From Pseudomonas sp. C1C7 (GTDB taxonomy: Bacteria > Pseudomonadota > Gammaproteobacteria > Pseudomonadales > Pseudomonadaceae): a stretch of DNA of 53,052 nucleotides. The DNA lies in the NCBI RefSeq assembly GCF_013359595.1, contig NZ_JABFMP010000039.1, forward strand, positions 1 through 53,052, in the 5' to 3' direction. Shown here one piece after another: positions 1 through 7,502 of this stretch; positions within the stretch are counted from its first letter, which is position 1, and every line of letters starts with the position of its first letter. The notes beneath the pieces were generated by a model. That model did not search any database and was not told the origin of the DNA. It worked only from the letters and a program-made list of their open reading frames with translations. Position numbers and translations under genes: made by a program.

Positions 1-54
1 TCTTTTGATTTTGTTTTTCAAGATCAAAAGATCGCAGCCTTCGGCAGCTCCTAC
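1..54. repeat. BIME of REP family A, cut by the window edge
   Basis: The first bases (TCTTTTGATTTTG) are the tail of an inverted REP copy whose body lies outside the window. Bases 21-54 are a complete opposite arm with the core GATCGCAGCCTTCGGCAGC. The same core recurs at 5810, 39035, 39597 and 52948, which defines the most frequent REP family here. Confidence 0.85.
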
Positions 55-101
55 ATCGATTCGGGTCAGCCACAGATCCAGCGTCTGCCACGGAGACTGT
101 G

Positions 102-121
102 TGCGAGCCTGCTCGCGATGG
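102..121. repeat. REP family B (single copy)
   Basis: GCGAGCCTGCTCGCGAT is the core of the second repeat family, also seen at 2253, 19097, 31224 and 47534. This copy lies just downstream of the yifB stop codon. A GGCGACTC/GAGTCGCC inverted repeat at 123-150 runs into the end of the gene and could serve as a weak stem-loop. Confidence 0.6.
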
Positions 122-137
122 GGGCGACTCGGTCCAT

Positions 138-1631
138 CTATTGAGTCGCCGGCCGATACTGCAGCGCCTCGGCCAGATGTTCCCGGCTGATCTCCTCCAC
201 CCGCTCCAGATCCGCCAACGTCCGCGCCACCTTGAGCAACCGATGCGCCGAGCGCAGCGACAGGGTCAACCGCTCACAGGCACTCTCCAGCCAATGCTCA
301 TCCGCTGTGGATAACTTGCAGTACCGCTTCAACCCCGGCAAATCGAGAAAGGCATTCGCACAACGCTGGCGCTTCTGCTGACGTTCCCGGGCATCGGCGA
401 CCAGTGCCGATGCGCTGCCGCTGTCATCACCGGGCTTTGTGACGGGGTTCAGCGTCGTGGCTTCCCGGGCCACCGTCAGGTGCAGATCGATACGATCCAG
501 CAACGGCCCCGACAGTTTGTTGCGGTAGCGCTGCACCATGTCCGGTGTACATGAGCAGCGGCCAGTGGGCTCGCCAAGATATCCACAGGGGCACGGATTC
601 ATCGCGGCCACCAGTTGAAATCGCGCTGGAAAACGTACGCGTTCCTTGGCTCGGGAAATCACGATATGCCCTGACTCCAGCGGCTCCCTGAGAACCTCCA
701 GCACCTTGCGATCAAATTCCGGGAGCTCGTCCAAAAACAGAACACCGTGATGGGCCAACGTGATCTCGCCGGGTTGCGGTTTTGAGCTGCCACCGACCAG
801 CGCCGGACCCGATGCCGAGTGGTGCGGTTGGCGGAACGGTCGCTGCGGCCAATGGGTCAGCGGTGCACCACTGGAAACCGATTGAATCGCCGCCACTTCC
901 AGGGCTTCACTCTCGGTCAGCGGTGGTAGCAATCCGGGCAGTCGACTGGCCAGCAACGTCTTGCCTGTTCCCGGCGGCCCGCTGAAAAGCAGGTTATGTG
1001 CCCCCGCCGCGGCAATCAGCAACGCACGTTTGGCGGCCATCTGGCCCTGGACTTCATTGAGATCGGGATAGGGTTTGGCAGCGTGGAACAGCCCGTCGGA
1101 GACATAAGGCTCAACCGGCGTATGCCCGTTGAAATGCGCCACTGCCTGCAGCAGATGATCCACCGCAATCACCTTCAGCCCCGACGCCAGACACGCCTCC
1201 TCGGCATTCGCCCGCGGCACCACCAGCGTCCGCCCAGCCTTGCGTGCGGCGAGCGCCGCCGGCAACACCCCGCGCACCGGCCGCACTTCGCCAGACAGCG
1301 CCAACTCGCCCAGGCATTCCACATCGTCGAGGGTCAGCGTCGGTACCTGCACACTCGCCGACAGAATCCCCAGGGCAATCGCCAGATCGAACCGCCCACC
1401 GTCCTTGGGCAAATCCGCCGGCGCCAGATTCAACGTAATCCGCCGCGCCGGAAACTGCAGCCCCGAATTGATGATCGCGCTGCGCACCCGATCCTTGCTC
1501 TCCTTCACCGCCGCCTCGGGCAAACCGACCATGGTCAGCGACGGCAAGCCATTGGCCAAATGGACTTCAACAGTAACGGCGGGAGCATCCACGCCAACCT
1601 GGGCGCGGCTGTGGACAATGGAGAGAGCCAT
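138..1631 (-). CDS. comM: YifB/ComM-type Mg-chelatase-like AAA+ ATPase
   Basis: A 497-residue AAA+ protein of the YifB/ComM family. In Vibrio and Acinetobacter, ComM is a hexameric branch-migration helicase that helps integrate DNA during natural transformation; the role in Pseudomonas is inferred. Walker A is GPPGTGKT at residues 218-225 and Walker B VLFLDE at 297-302. A four-cysteine element (C347, C349, C359, C361) matches the family's zinc-binding insert. The N-terminal Lon-like fold (1-160) is present. I start at MALSIVHSRA, the conserved family start; an upstream in-frame start would add 19 poorly conserved residues. It is codirectional with the ubiK gene, from which decayed toxin-antitoxin DNA and REP repeats separate it. 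Confidence 0.93.
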   Translation of the reverse strand: MALSIVHSRAQVGVDAPAVTVEVHLANGLPSLTMVGLPEAAVKESKDRVRSAIINSGLQFPARRITLNLAPADLPKDGGRFDLAIALGILSASVQVPTLTLDDVECLGELALSGEVRPVRGVLPAALAARKAGRTLVVPRANAEEACLASGLKVIAVDHLLQAVAHFNGHTPVEPYVSDGLFHAAKPYPDLNEVQGQMAAKRALLIAAAGAHNLLFSGPPGTGKTLLASRLPGLLPPLTESEALEVAAIQSVSSGAPLTHWPQRPFRQPHHSASGPALVGGSSKPQPGEITLAHHGVLFLDELPEFDRKVLEVLREPLESGHIVISRAKERVRFPARFQLVAAMNPCPCGYLGEPTGRCSCTPDMVQRYRNKLSGPLLDRIDLHLTVAREATTLNPVTKPGDDSGSASALVADARERQQKRQRCANAFLDLPGLKRYCKLSTADEHWLESACERLTLSLRSAHRLLKVARTLADLERVEEISREHLAEALQYRPATQ

Positions 1632-1892
1632 GATCGTTCCTTGAAATGGTGTGGGGCCGCTTCCTGCGGGTTTTTCAAGGGTAGACACAAGGCGGGAATT
1701 TCGCGGGGCGATGGCGAGAGCAAACCTTCGCAGGATGTTGCGCGTTCACGTCGCAGGTTGGTTATGCGGTAAGAGCTGGCGCGCATTTCTTATAGGAAAT
1801 GGTTGGAATCGGACTGCGTCCTGAAAGCACCTTTGTAGGCCTTTTCCTAAAGTTCTGAAGGGATAACCAAGATTCGCAGTTTTTGCATTTAC

Positions 1893-2051
1893 ATGCTGAA
1901 AGACCTGCGATCTCCTCCGGGTAATCGTTTGGAAGCGTTGGATGGAAACCGAAAAGGTCAACACAGCATCCGTGTGAATGCGCAATGGCGAATTTGCTTT
2001 GTTTGGGGGCCAAACGGACCAGAGAATGTCGAAATCGTCGATTATCACTGA
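1893..2051 (+). pseudogene. higB: Decayed HigB/RelE-family toxin (C-terminal part)
   Basis: This 52-codon frame carries the conserved second half of HigB-type toxins: SPPGNRLEALDGNRKGQHSI, then QWRICFVW, ending in VEIVDYH. Intact HigB proteins are about 90 residues, so roughly the first half is missing. Directly upstream, in the same frame, the codons at 1872-1886 read IRSFC, which resembles the usual HigB N-terminus (MIRSF), but the expected ATG is AAG. The pattern suggests an internal deletion joining residues 2-6 to the second half. The ribonuclease is unlikely to fold. The order toxin then antitoxin on the + strand, with almost no gap, matches higBA loci. Confidence 0.7.
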
Positions 2052-2052
2052 G

Positions 2053-2139
2053 GTGAGCAATGAAGACTTGCGCAAAGCCGAGATTGAGCGTGGATCTGCG
2101 ATTCGGGATCAGGTTGAGCGGCTTGCGCATTGCGCTTGA
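2053..2139 (+). pseudogene. higA: Decayed HigA-type antitoxin remnant
   Basis: A 28-codon frame starts at GTG one base after the toxin stop codon and contains DLRKAEIERGSAIRDQVERL. This resembles the C-terminal tail that follows the Xre-type helix-turn-helix domain in HigA antitoxins; the whole DNA-binding domain is absent. As in the toxin, a few start codons seem joined to the end of the gene, so both genes appear to have lost their middles. The assignment rests on a short match and on its position behind the HigB remnant. It could instead be a non-coding tail. Confidence 0.45.
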
Positions 2140-2183
2140 TCGCGGTTTTGTTTTTTGTAGGACGTTGCCGAGAATGTTGTAGG

Positions 2184-2277
2184 GCAAAAGATCGAAAAAT
2201 CGCATCCTGCGGCAGCTCCTACAGGTGAAGCTGAAGGCCGTTCCGGCCTTCTATCGCGAGCAGGCTCGCTCCCACAG
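2184..2277. repeat. Mixed REP cluster (families A and B)
   Basis: An A-type copy (2184-2225, core partly diverged) is followed by the short hairpin AAGGCCGTTCCGGCCTT (2234-2250) and a B-type copy ATCGCGAGCAGGCTCGCTCC ending at 2277. The cluster sits directly downstream of the ubiK stop codon. Between the higA remnant and this cluster (2140-2183) I see nothing else; 1632-1892 holds no recognisable gene apart from the HigB start remnant at 1872-1886. Confidence 0.75.
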
Positions 2278-2288
2278 AGGGGCGAGCG

Positions 2289-2549
2289 TTATTCCGTGGG
2301 CGGGGTGAGCTTCGCTTCCAGTTCGGCGACTTTGGCTTCCAGGCTTTCGAGGCGGGCGCGGGTGCGGGCGAGGACGACCATCTGGCTGTCGAATTCTTCG
2401 CGGCTCACCAGGTCCAGTTTGCTGAAGGCGCTTTGCAGCAGCATTTTGAACTGGCTTTCGATTTCGGCTTTCGGCAACGGGGTGTCGCCGCTGAAGAGGC
2501 GGGAGGCGGTGCCGCTCAGGGCGTCGAGGAAGTCTTTGGGCGCGAGCAT
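2289..2549 (-). CDS. ubiK: UbiK-family accessory factor (BMFP domain)
   Basis: An 86-residue protein of the UbiK/YqiC (BMFP, DUF526) family. Family members are coiled-coil factors that help ubiquinone synthesis through UbiJ, and some are called membrane-fusogenic. The N-terminal half is amphipathic (MLAPKDFLDALSGTASRLF) and the second half is a predicted coiled coil (residues 47-80, LARTRARLESLEAKVAELEA). I start at MLAPKDF, as in other pseudomonads; an upstream in-frame start adds 15 residues unlike the family. It lies divergent from glnK, so the stretch 2550-2967 holds both promoters. Confidence 0.85.
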   Translation of the reverse strand: MLAPKDFLDALSGTASRLFSGDTPLPKAEIESQFKMLLQSAFSKLDLVSREEFDSQMVVLARTRARLESLEAKVAELEAKLTPPTE

Positions 2550-2654
2550 GGTGAGTGTCCTGATAACGATGGCGGGCAGTGTATCACGCACCATTGGCAG
2601 TCATTTTCCCGGGCAGTGCATGCACGCTTTTCGCGCATGGGGATGGACGGCATC

Positions 2655-2669
2655 GCACCGTTGTTGTGC
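2655..2669 (+). promoter_or_regulatory. Probable NtrC-binding site upstream of glnK
   Basis: GCACCGTTGTTGTGC matches the NtrC dyad GCACC-N5-GGTGC at 9 of 10 positions. Its centre lies about 110 bp upstream of the expected glnK transcript start, a usual distance for a sigma-54 enhancer. A weaker second copy, GCACGCTTTTCGCGC, is at 2622-2636. Confidence 0.6.
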
Positions 2670-2744
2670 GTATCTTGCCGGGTGTTGCCGCGAAGTGGCG
2701 GGCATCCGCTGGCAAGCACTTGAAAACCGTGAATTTTGTGGAGA

Positions 2745-2760
2745 TGGCAAGCTTTCTGCA
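2745..2760 (+). promoter_or_regulatory. Sigma-54 promoter of glnK-amtB
   Basis: TGGCAAGCTTTCTGCA matches the RpoN consensus TGGCACGnnnnTTGCA at all fixed positions but two, with the invariant GG and GC ten bases apart. It predicts a leader of about 195 nt before glnK. glnK-amtB is a classic NtrC/RpoN target under nitrogen limitation. Confidence 0.75.
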
Positions 2761-2967
2761 AAGACACCATTAACCCATGCACTGATGCAGTCGCTGCGAC
2801 GAATGCAGTGCGCCAGGCGGAACACGGGGAGTGTTCTGCAAGGAACGGTCAGCGGCGTCGGATGGGCGGGTAAGGCCGACGAAGCGTTACAAAGCCAGGC
2901 ACTGCGCTTAGACTTGAGACGGGTTTGTTTTCCTGGGGCAAGTCCACCAATTCGGGAGAGAGTTTTC

Positions 2968-3306
2968 ATGAAGCTAGTCACTGCCATCATCAAGCCGTTC
3001 AAGTTGGACGACGTGCGCGAGTCGCTGTCCGAGATCGGCGTGCAGGGCATTACCGTCACTGAAGTCAAAGGCTTCGGTCGGCAGAAGGGCCACACCGAGC
3101 TGTACCGCGGCGCGGAATACGTGGTCGATTTCCTGCCAAAGGTGAAGATTGATGTCGCCATTGACGACAAGGATCTCGACCGGGTTATCGAGGCGATAAC
3201 CAAGGCGGCCAACACCGGCAAGATCGGTGACGGCAAGATTTTCGTGGTCAATCTGGAACAGGCGATTCGCATCCGTACCGGCGAAACCGATACCGACGCA
3301 ATCTAA
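2968..3306 (+). CDS. glnK: Nitrogen regulatory protein P-II (GlnK)
   Basis: A 112-residue PII signal protein. It senses 2-oxoglutarate, ATP/ADP and glutamine-dependent uridylylation, and it gates the AmtB ammonium channel encoded next. The T-loop with the uridylylated Tyr51 (RGAEYVVDF) is intact. The C-terminal signature KIGDGKIFV, which lines the nucleotide pocket, is also present. I start at MKLVTAIIKPF behind GGGAGAG; the reading frame stays open upstream, but that part is the promoter region. The amtB start follows 34 bp later, so the two genes form one operon. Expression is probably RpoN/NtrC controlled. Confidence 0.97.
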   Translation: MKLVTAIIKPFKLDDVRESLSEIGVQGITVTEVKGFGRQKGHTELYRGAEYVVDFLPKVKIDVAIDDKDLDRVIEAITKAANTGKIGDGKIFVVNLEQAIRIRTGETDTDAI

Positions 3307-3340
3307 GCCGCCCAAACCCAACGCCCCAGGAGAAAACAAA

Positions 3341-4678
3341 ATGACTCTGCGTAAATTCGCAGGGCTAGGAGCCCTGTTGTCCATCGTAATGCCAAGCCTT
3401 GCAATGGCGGCGGACGAAGCGGCGGCCCCAGTCCTCAATTCCGGCGACACCGCCTGGATGCTGACCTCGACAGCCCTGGTGCTGTTCATGACCATTCCCG
3501 GCCTTGCGCTGTTCTACGGCGGCATGGTTCGGTCGAAAAACATTCTTTCCGTGATGATGCAGTGCTTTGCCATTACCGGTCTGATCAGCATTCTGTGGGT
3601 CATTTATGGCTACAGCATTGCGTTCGACACCACCGGCATGGAGCAGGGTGTCGTCAACTTCAATTCCTTCTTCGGGGGCATGGGCAAGGCCTTCCTCGCC
3701 GGCGTCACGCCAGCCAGCCTGACCGGTCCTGCGGCGCTGTTCCCTGAAGCGGTGTTCATCACCTTCCAGATGACCTTCGCCATCATCACCCCGGCGCTGA
3801 TCGTCGGTGCCTTCGCCGAGCGCATGAAGTTCTCCGCGATGCTGGTGTTCATGGGCATCTGGTTCACCGTGGTCTATGCACCGATCGCGCACATGGTCTG
3901 GTCCGGCAACGGCGGCCTGATGTGGGACTGGGGCGTGCTGGATTTCGCCGGCGGCACCGTGGTGCACATCAACGCCGGTATCGCAGGCCTGGTGGCGTGC
4001 CTGGTGCTGGGCAAGCGTAAAGGCTTCCCGACCACCCCGATGGCTCCGCACAACCTGGGTTACACCCTGATGGGCGCCGCGATGCTGTGGATCGGCTGGT
4101 TCGGTTTCAACGCCGGTTCCGCCGCAGCCGCCAACGGCACCGCCGGCATGGCGATGCTGGTGACCCAGATCGCAACCGCCGCTGCCGCATTGGGCTGGAT
4201 GTTCGCCGAGTGGATCACCCACGGCAAACCAAGCGCACTGGGTATCGCTTCGGGTGTGGTGGCCGGCCTGGTCGCCATCACTCCGGCGGCTGGCACCGTA
4301 GGCCCGATGGGCGCTTTGGTGATCGGTCTGGCGGCAGGCGTGGTGTGCTTCTTCTGCGCCACCACGCTGAAACGCAAAATGGGCTACGACGACTCCCTGG
4401 ATGCCTTCGGCGTCCACGGTATCGGCGGTATCCTCGGTGCGATCCTGACTGGTGTTTTCGCAGCCCCGTCCCTGGGTGGCTTCGGCACCGTGACCGACAT
4501 CGCCGCACAAGTGTGGATCCAGTGCAAAGGCGTTGGCTTCACCGTGATCTACACCGCGATCGTCACCTACATCATCCTCAAGGTGCTGGATGCGGTGATG
4601 GGTCTGCGCGTCACTGAAGAAGAAGAGGCCGTCGGTATCGATCTGGCGCTTCACAACGAACGCGGCTACAACTTGTAA
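3341..4678 (+). CDS. amtB: Ammonium transporter AmtB
   Basis: A 445-residue Amt/MEP/Rh channel that passes ammonium across the inner membrane and is plugged by de-uridylylated GlnK. A cleavable signal peptide (1-23, ending SLAMAA) precedes the mature first helix, as in E. coli AmtB. The remaining sequence shows about eleven hydrophobic helices, including the conserved FYGGMVRSKN segment and the pore-lining DFAGGTVVHINAG segment with its first histidine. The second pore histidine lies in FGVHGIGGILGA. The start has a good ribosome site (CAGGAGAAA). It is cotranscribed with glnK and ends at a strong terminator. Confidence 0.97.
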   Translation: MTLRKFAGLGALLSIVMPSLAMAADEAAAPVLNSGDTAWMLTSTALVLFMTIPGLALFYGGMVRSKNILSVMMQCFAITGLISILWVIYGYSIAFDTTGMEQGVVNFNSFFGGMGKAFLAGVTPASLTGPAALFPEAVFITFQMTFAIITPALIVGAFAERMKFSAMLVFMGIWFTVVYAPIAHMVWSGNGGLMWDWGVLDFAGGTVVHINAGIAGLVACLVLGKRKGFPTTPMAPHNLGYTLMGAAMLWIGWFGFNAGSAAAANGTAGMAMLVTQIATAAAALGWMFAEWITHGKPSALGIASGVVAGLVAITPAAGTVGPMGALVIGLAAGVVCFFCATTLKRKMGYDDSLDAFGVHGIGGILGAILTGVFAAPSLGGFGTVTDIAAQVWIQCKGVGFTVIYTAIVTYIILKVLDAVMGLRVTEEEEAVGIDLALHNERGYNL

Positions 4679-4690
4679 GCACGCGCACGC

Positions 4691-4724
4691 AAAAAACTTG
4701 CCCGGCTTGCCGGGCATTTTTTTG
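4691..4724 (+). terminator. Rho-independent terminator after amtB
   Basis: GCCCGGC-TT-GCCGGGC (4700-4715) is followed by seven T, and preceded by six A. Confidence 0.9.
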
Positions 4725-4894
4725 TCCAGGATTTGTCATCAGGGGCGCGGCTGAAAGGTTTTTTCCGACAGCTTTTTGAACGTTTGGGCGAGGTGGTTTT
4801 CTACGGTCAGAGGCACGCGCGTTCCAAGAAAAACAAGGGCCTTTGTTTTTTCCCAGACCGCGCTAGAATGCGCCCCGAACGAGCGGAGAACTGT

Positions 4895-5320
4895 ATGTGG
4901 CAACAGACTCTGATAACCCTGCGGGCGCGGCCCAGGGGCTTTCATCTGGTAACGGACGAGTTACTCGCCGGCCTGCCTGAACTCAAGGCGTGTCGGGTCG
5001 GTCTGTTGCATTTGTGGCTGCAGCATACCTCGGCGTCGTTGACCATCAACGAGAACGCCGATCCGGCAGTACGCCGCGACTTCGAACGATTTTTCAATCG
5101 TCTGATCCCACAAGGAACAGACGGCTATGAGCATAACGACGAAGGCCTGGACGACCTCCCGGCGCACTTCAAGGCCAGCGTGCTTGGCTGTCAGCTCAGT
5201 CTGCCGGTTTCGGCGGGTCGACTGGCGCTAGGGAACTGGCAAGGTGTTTATCTGGGCGAGCACCGTGATTTTGGCGGTGCTCGCAAAGTCCTCGCCACCT
5301 TGCATGGTGAAGAGGCATGA
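4895..5320 (+). CDS. YjbQ-family (UPF0047) protein
   Basis: A 141-residue protein of the YjbQ/UPF0047 family. Some members have weak thiamine-phosphate synthase activity in vitro; the physiological role is not established. The conserved LHLWLQHTSASLTINENAD block, with its histidine and asparagine, and the later HFKASVLGCQLSLPVSAGRL and LGTWQGVYLGEHR-like (here LGNWQGVYLGEHR) blocks are present. I start at MWQQTLITL behind GCGGAGA, as in relatives, not at the upstream in-frame start. A candidate -10 (TAGAAT, 4864-4869) lies 25 bp upstream. The gene sits between amtB and sutA, as in P. aeruginosa. Confidence 0.85.
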   Translation: MWQQTLITLRARPRGFHLVTDELLAGLPELKACRVGLLHLWLQHTSASLTINENADPAVRRDFERFFNRLIPQGTDGYEHNDEGLDDLPAHFKASVLGCQLSLPVSAGRLALGNWQGVYLGEHRDFGGARKVLATLHGEEA

Positions 5321-5361
5321 GCCGCTGGTCACCAGCGACTATTGAATTTTTCCGGCAGCCT

Positions 5362-5389
5362 TCGACAGAGGGCTAAGCTGGTCTATAAC
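5362..5389 (+). promoter_or_regulatory. Sigma-70-type promoter of sutA
   Basis: TCGACA (5362-5367), a 16-bp spacer and TATAAC (5384-5389) lie 32 bp upstream of the sutA start. Each element differs from consensus by one base. Confidence 0.55.
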
Positions 5390-5421
5390 TAACCTGCTTT
5401 TCGCAAGTCATGAGGTAGAAC

Positions 5422-5745
5422 ATGAGCGACGATGATCTGGAAAACGACGACCTCGAAGTAGGCGACGAAGACGAGGCTGAAGACGGCCTGGAAGCAGCGG
5501 CCGAAGACGTCGCTGAAGACAGCGGTGATGACGCACCGGCCCCGACCGCCAAAGGCAAGTCCAAGGCTGCGGTATCGGTCGATGAGCTGCCGAGTGTCGA
5601 AGCCAAGAACAAAGAGCGTGATGCTCTGGCCAAGGCCATGGAAGAGTTTCTGGCCCGTGGTGGCAAGGTGCAGGAAGTGGAGGCCAACGTGGTCGCCGAT
5701 CCGCCCAAGAAGCCTGACAACAAGTATGGCAGCCGGCCTATCTGA
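5422..5745 (+). CDS. sutA: SutA, RNA polymerase-binding transcription regulator
   Basis: A 107-residue, strongly acidic protein matching SutA, first described in P. aeruginosa. SutA binds RNA polymerase and raises expression of ribosomal and housekeeping genes in slow-growing or energy-limited cells. The N-terminal third is almost entirely Asp/Glu/Ala and probably disordered. The conserved part runs from ELPSVEAKNKERDALAKAME (about residues 56-75) through FLARGGKVQEVE. The C-terminal tail is VVADPPKKPDNKYGSRPI, also conserved. The gene has its own promoter and its own terminator, so it looks monocistronic. Confidence 0.9.
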   Translation: MSDDDLENDDLEVGDEDEAEDGLEAAAEDVAEDSGDDAPAPTAKGKSKAAVSVDELPSVEAKNKERDALAKAMEEFLARGGKVQEVEANVVADPPKKPDNKYGSRPI

Positions 5746-5764
5746 GCCTGCTCCACGCTTATTG

Positions 5765-5793
5765 AAAAAGCCCGCCGTCGCTGCGGGCTTTTT
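5765..5793 (+). terminator. Rho-independent terminator after sutA
   Basis: AAAAAGCCCGC-CGTCGCT-GCGGGCTTTTT, starting 20 bp after the stop codon. The flanking A and T runs make it able to work on both strands. Confidence 0.9.
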
Positions 5794-5809
5794 CATGCCT
5801 GGATAAAAG

Positions 5810-5887
5810 CAAAAGATCGCAGCCTTCGGCAGCTCCTACAGGGGAACACATTCCAATGTAGGAGCTGCCGAAGGCTGCGATCTTTTG
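5810..5887. repeat. BIME: two inverted REP-A copies
   Basis: Perfect 31-bp inverted arms (5810-5840 and 5857-5887) surround a 16-bp spacer. It lies between the convergent sutA and HAD genes. Confidence 0.95.
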
Positions 5888-5896
5888 GGATTCACC

Positions 5897-6604
5897 TCAA
5901 ATGCTGTTGGAATTCCACAACGCCAACAACGCCGGCAACTCGGTCAGGCTGCGGATTTCGGCATCCGGCAGGCGTTCGGCTTCCCAGATCTTGCCCGCCG
6001 GGTTGAACCAGATGGCCCGCAGACCCGCTTGCTGGGCGCCTGCAATGTCGTCACCCGGATGATCGCCGATATGCACCGCCGCCCTGGCGGTGACGCCCCC
6101 GCGCTGCAGGGCTTCGTGGAACAGGCGCGCGTCGGGCTTGGCGATGCCGATGTCTTCGGCGCACAGGGCGAACTTGAAGTAGTCCGCCAGACCCAGCCGG
6201 CGCACGTCGGCGTTGCCGTTGGTGACCACGCCCAGGGCATAGTGGTTGGCCAGCACTTCCAGGGTCGGTTGCACCTCCGGGAAGATCTCCAGTTGGTGCC
6301 GCGCATGCAGGAACACTTCGAAGCTGCGTTCGGCAAGGTCCGTGGCTTCGGCCCGGGCATAACCGGCTTCTTCCAGAGCCTGGAACAGCACGCGCCGACG
6401 CAGTGCGCTGATGCGGTACTTCAGGCCCGGTTCGCTATTGATGATGCGCTCGCGAATGGCCCACAGGTGTTCCACCGCAACCGCGCCCAGCTTGGGCGCA
6501 TGCTCGGTCAGCCATTCACGCAGTACGGCTTCGGCGCTGACGATCACCGGGGCGGTGTCCCACAGGGTGTCATCGAGGTCGAAGGTGATCAGTTGGATCG
6601 TCAT
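5897..6604 (-). CDS. HAD-superfamily hydrolase
   Basis: A 235-residue haloacid-dehalogenase-type phosphatase with an all-helical cap. Motif I FDLDDT carries the nucleophile Asp9 and acid/base Asp11. Motif II is VVTNGN, and motif III/IV is KPDARLFHEAL with HIGDHPGDDIAGA. The sequence resembles the YjjG/YigB-type small-molecule phosphatases; YigB acts on FMN in E. coli, but I cannot assign a substrate. It is the last gene of the lptM-lysA-dapF-DUF484-xerC operon and overlaps xerC by four bases (ATGA), which suggests translational coupling. Confidence 0.9.
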   Translation of the reverse strand: MTIQLITFDLDDTLWDTAPVIVSAEAVLREWLTEHAPKLGAVAVEHLWAIRERIINSEPGLKYRISALRRRVLFQALEEAGYARAEATDLAERSFEVFLHARHQLEIFPEVQPTLEVLANHYALGVVTNGNADVRRLGLADYFKFALCAEDIGIAKPDARLFHEALQRGGVTARAAVHIGDHPGDDIAGAQQAGLRAIWFNPAGKIWEAERLPDAEIRSLTELPALLALWNSNSI

Positions 6605-7500
6605 GAATCGTCGCCTTTAATGCGTTTGGCCCGTGGATGGGCGCTGTCGTAGACCGAAGCCAGGTGCTGGAAGTCCAGGTGGGTGTAGATCTGCGTGGTC
6701 TTGATGTCCGAGTGGCCGAGCAGTTCCTGCACCGCCCGCAGGTCCTGGGAGGACTCCAGCAAATGACTGGCAAAGGAGTGCCGCAGCATGTGCGGGTGCA
6801 GGTTCTGCCCCAGTTCGCGCTCGCCGGCGGCCTTGACCCGAACCTGGATCGCCCGTGGACCGAGGCGCCGGCCTTGCTGGCTGATGAACACCGCGTTGTC
6901 CGCCGGGTTGGCCAGGGCGCGCAAAGGCAACCACTGTTCCAGCGCTTCGCGGGCCTTGGTGCCCACCGGCAGCAGGCGGGTCTTGCTGCCCTTGCCGAGT
7001 ACCTGGACCATGCCGTCGGCCAGATCCAGCTGATCGAGGTTCAGCCCGGTCAGCTCCGAGAGGCGCAGGCCGGAGGAGTAGAACAGCTCGAGAATCGCCT
7101 GATCGCGGCGCGCGAGGAAATCGTCTTCGACGCCGCCCTCCAGCAGCTGCAGCGCGCGGTCGGTGTCGAGGGTCTTGGGCAGGCGACGCTCGCCTTTGGG
7201 TGGCGCCAGGCCGTTGGCCGGGTCGTGATCGCACAGGCCTTCGCGGTTCAGATAGTGATACAACCCGCGCACTGCCGACAGCAGTCGCGCCAGGCTGCGG
7301 GAGGATTGACCCTGGGCATGCAGGCGGGCGATCAGGCTGCGCAGGCGCTGGATGTCCAGCGCCGCCCAGCTGCCGATGTTTTGCCTGGTGCACCAGAGCA
7401 GCACTTTATCGAGGTCGCGGCGGTAGGCCGACAGGGTGTGCGGCGACACCTGCCGCTCACTGCGCAGGTGTTCGCAGTAAGCGTCCAGTTGCCGTTCCAT
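6601..7500 (-). CDS. xerC: Tyrosine recombinase XerC
   Basis: A 299-residue tyrosine recombinase that resolves chromosome dimers with XerD at dif. All catalytic residues are visible: Arg146 (GLRLSEL), Lys170 (GKGSKTR), His237 and Arg240 (HMLRHSF), His263 (LGHSDI) and the nucleophile Tyr272 (TQIYTHL). The N-terminal core-binding domain spans about residues 1-90. It matches XerC more than an integrase because of its length and because it sits in the conserved dapF-DUF484-xerC-HAD arrangement found in enterobacteria and pseudomonads. It starts two bases after the DUF484 stop codon. Confidence 0.95.
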   Translation of the reverse strand: MERQLDAYCEHLRSERQVSPHTLSAYRRDLDKVLLWCTRQNIGSWAALDIQRLRSLIARLHAQGQSSRSLARLLSAVRGLYHYLNREGLCDHDPANGLAPPKGERRLPKTLDTDRALQLLEGGVEDDFLARRDQAILELFYSSGLRLSELTGLNLDQLDLADGMVQVLGKGSKTRLLPVGTKAREALEQWLPLRALANPADNAVFISQQGRRLGPRAIQVRVKAAGERELGQNLHPHMLRHSFASHLLESSQDLRAVQELLGHSDIKTTQIYTHLDFQHLASVYDSAHPRAKRIKGDDS

Positions 7501-7502
7501 GA

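Noticed and set aside
138..1631. yifB as a magnesium chelatase subunit
   Set aside because: The fold is related, but length, the Lon-like N-terminus and the four-cysteine insert match YifB/ComM, and no chlorophyll genes exist here.
6601..7500. Tyrosine recombinase as a sign of a mobile island
   Set aside because: It is XerC by context (dapF-DUF484-xerC-HAD) and by length; no att-like repeats or cargo genes adjoin it.
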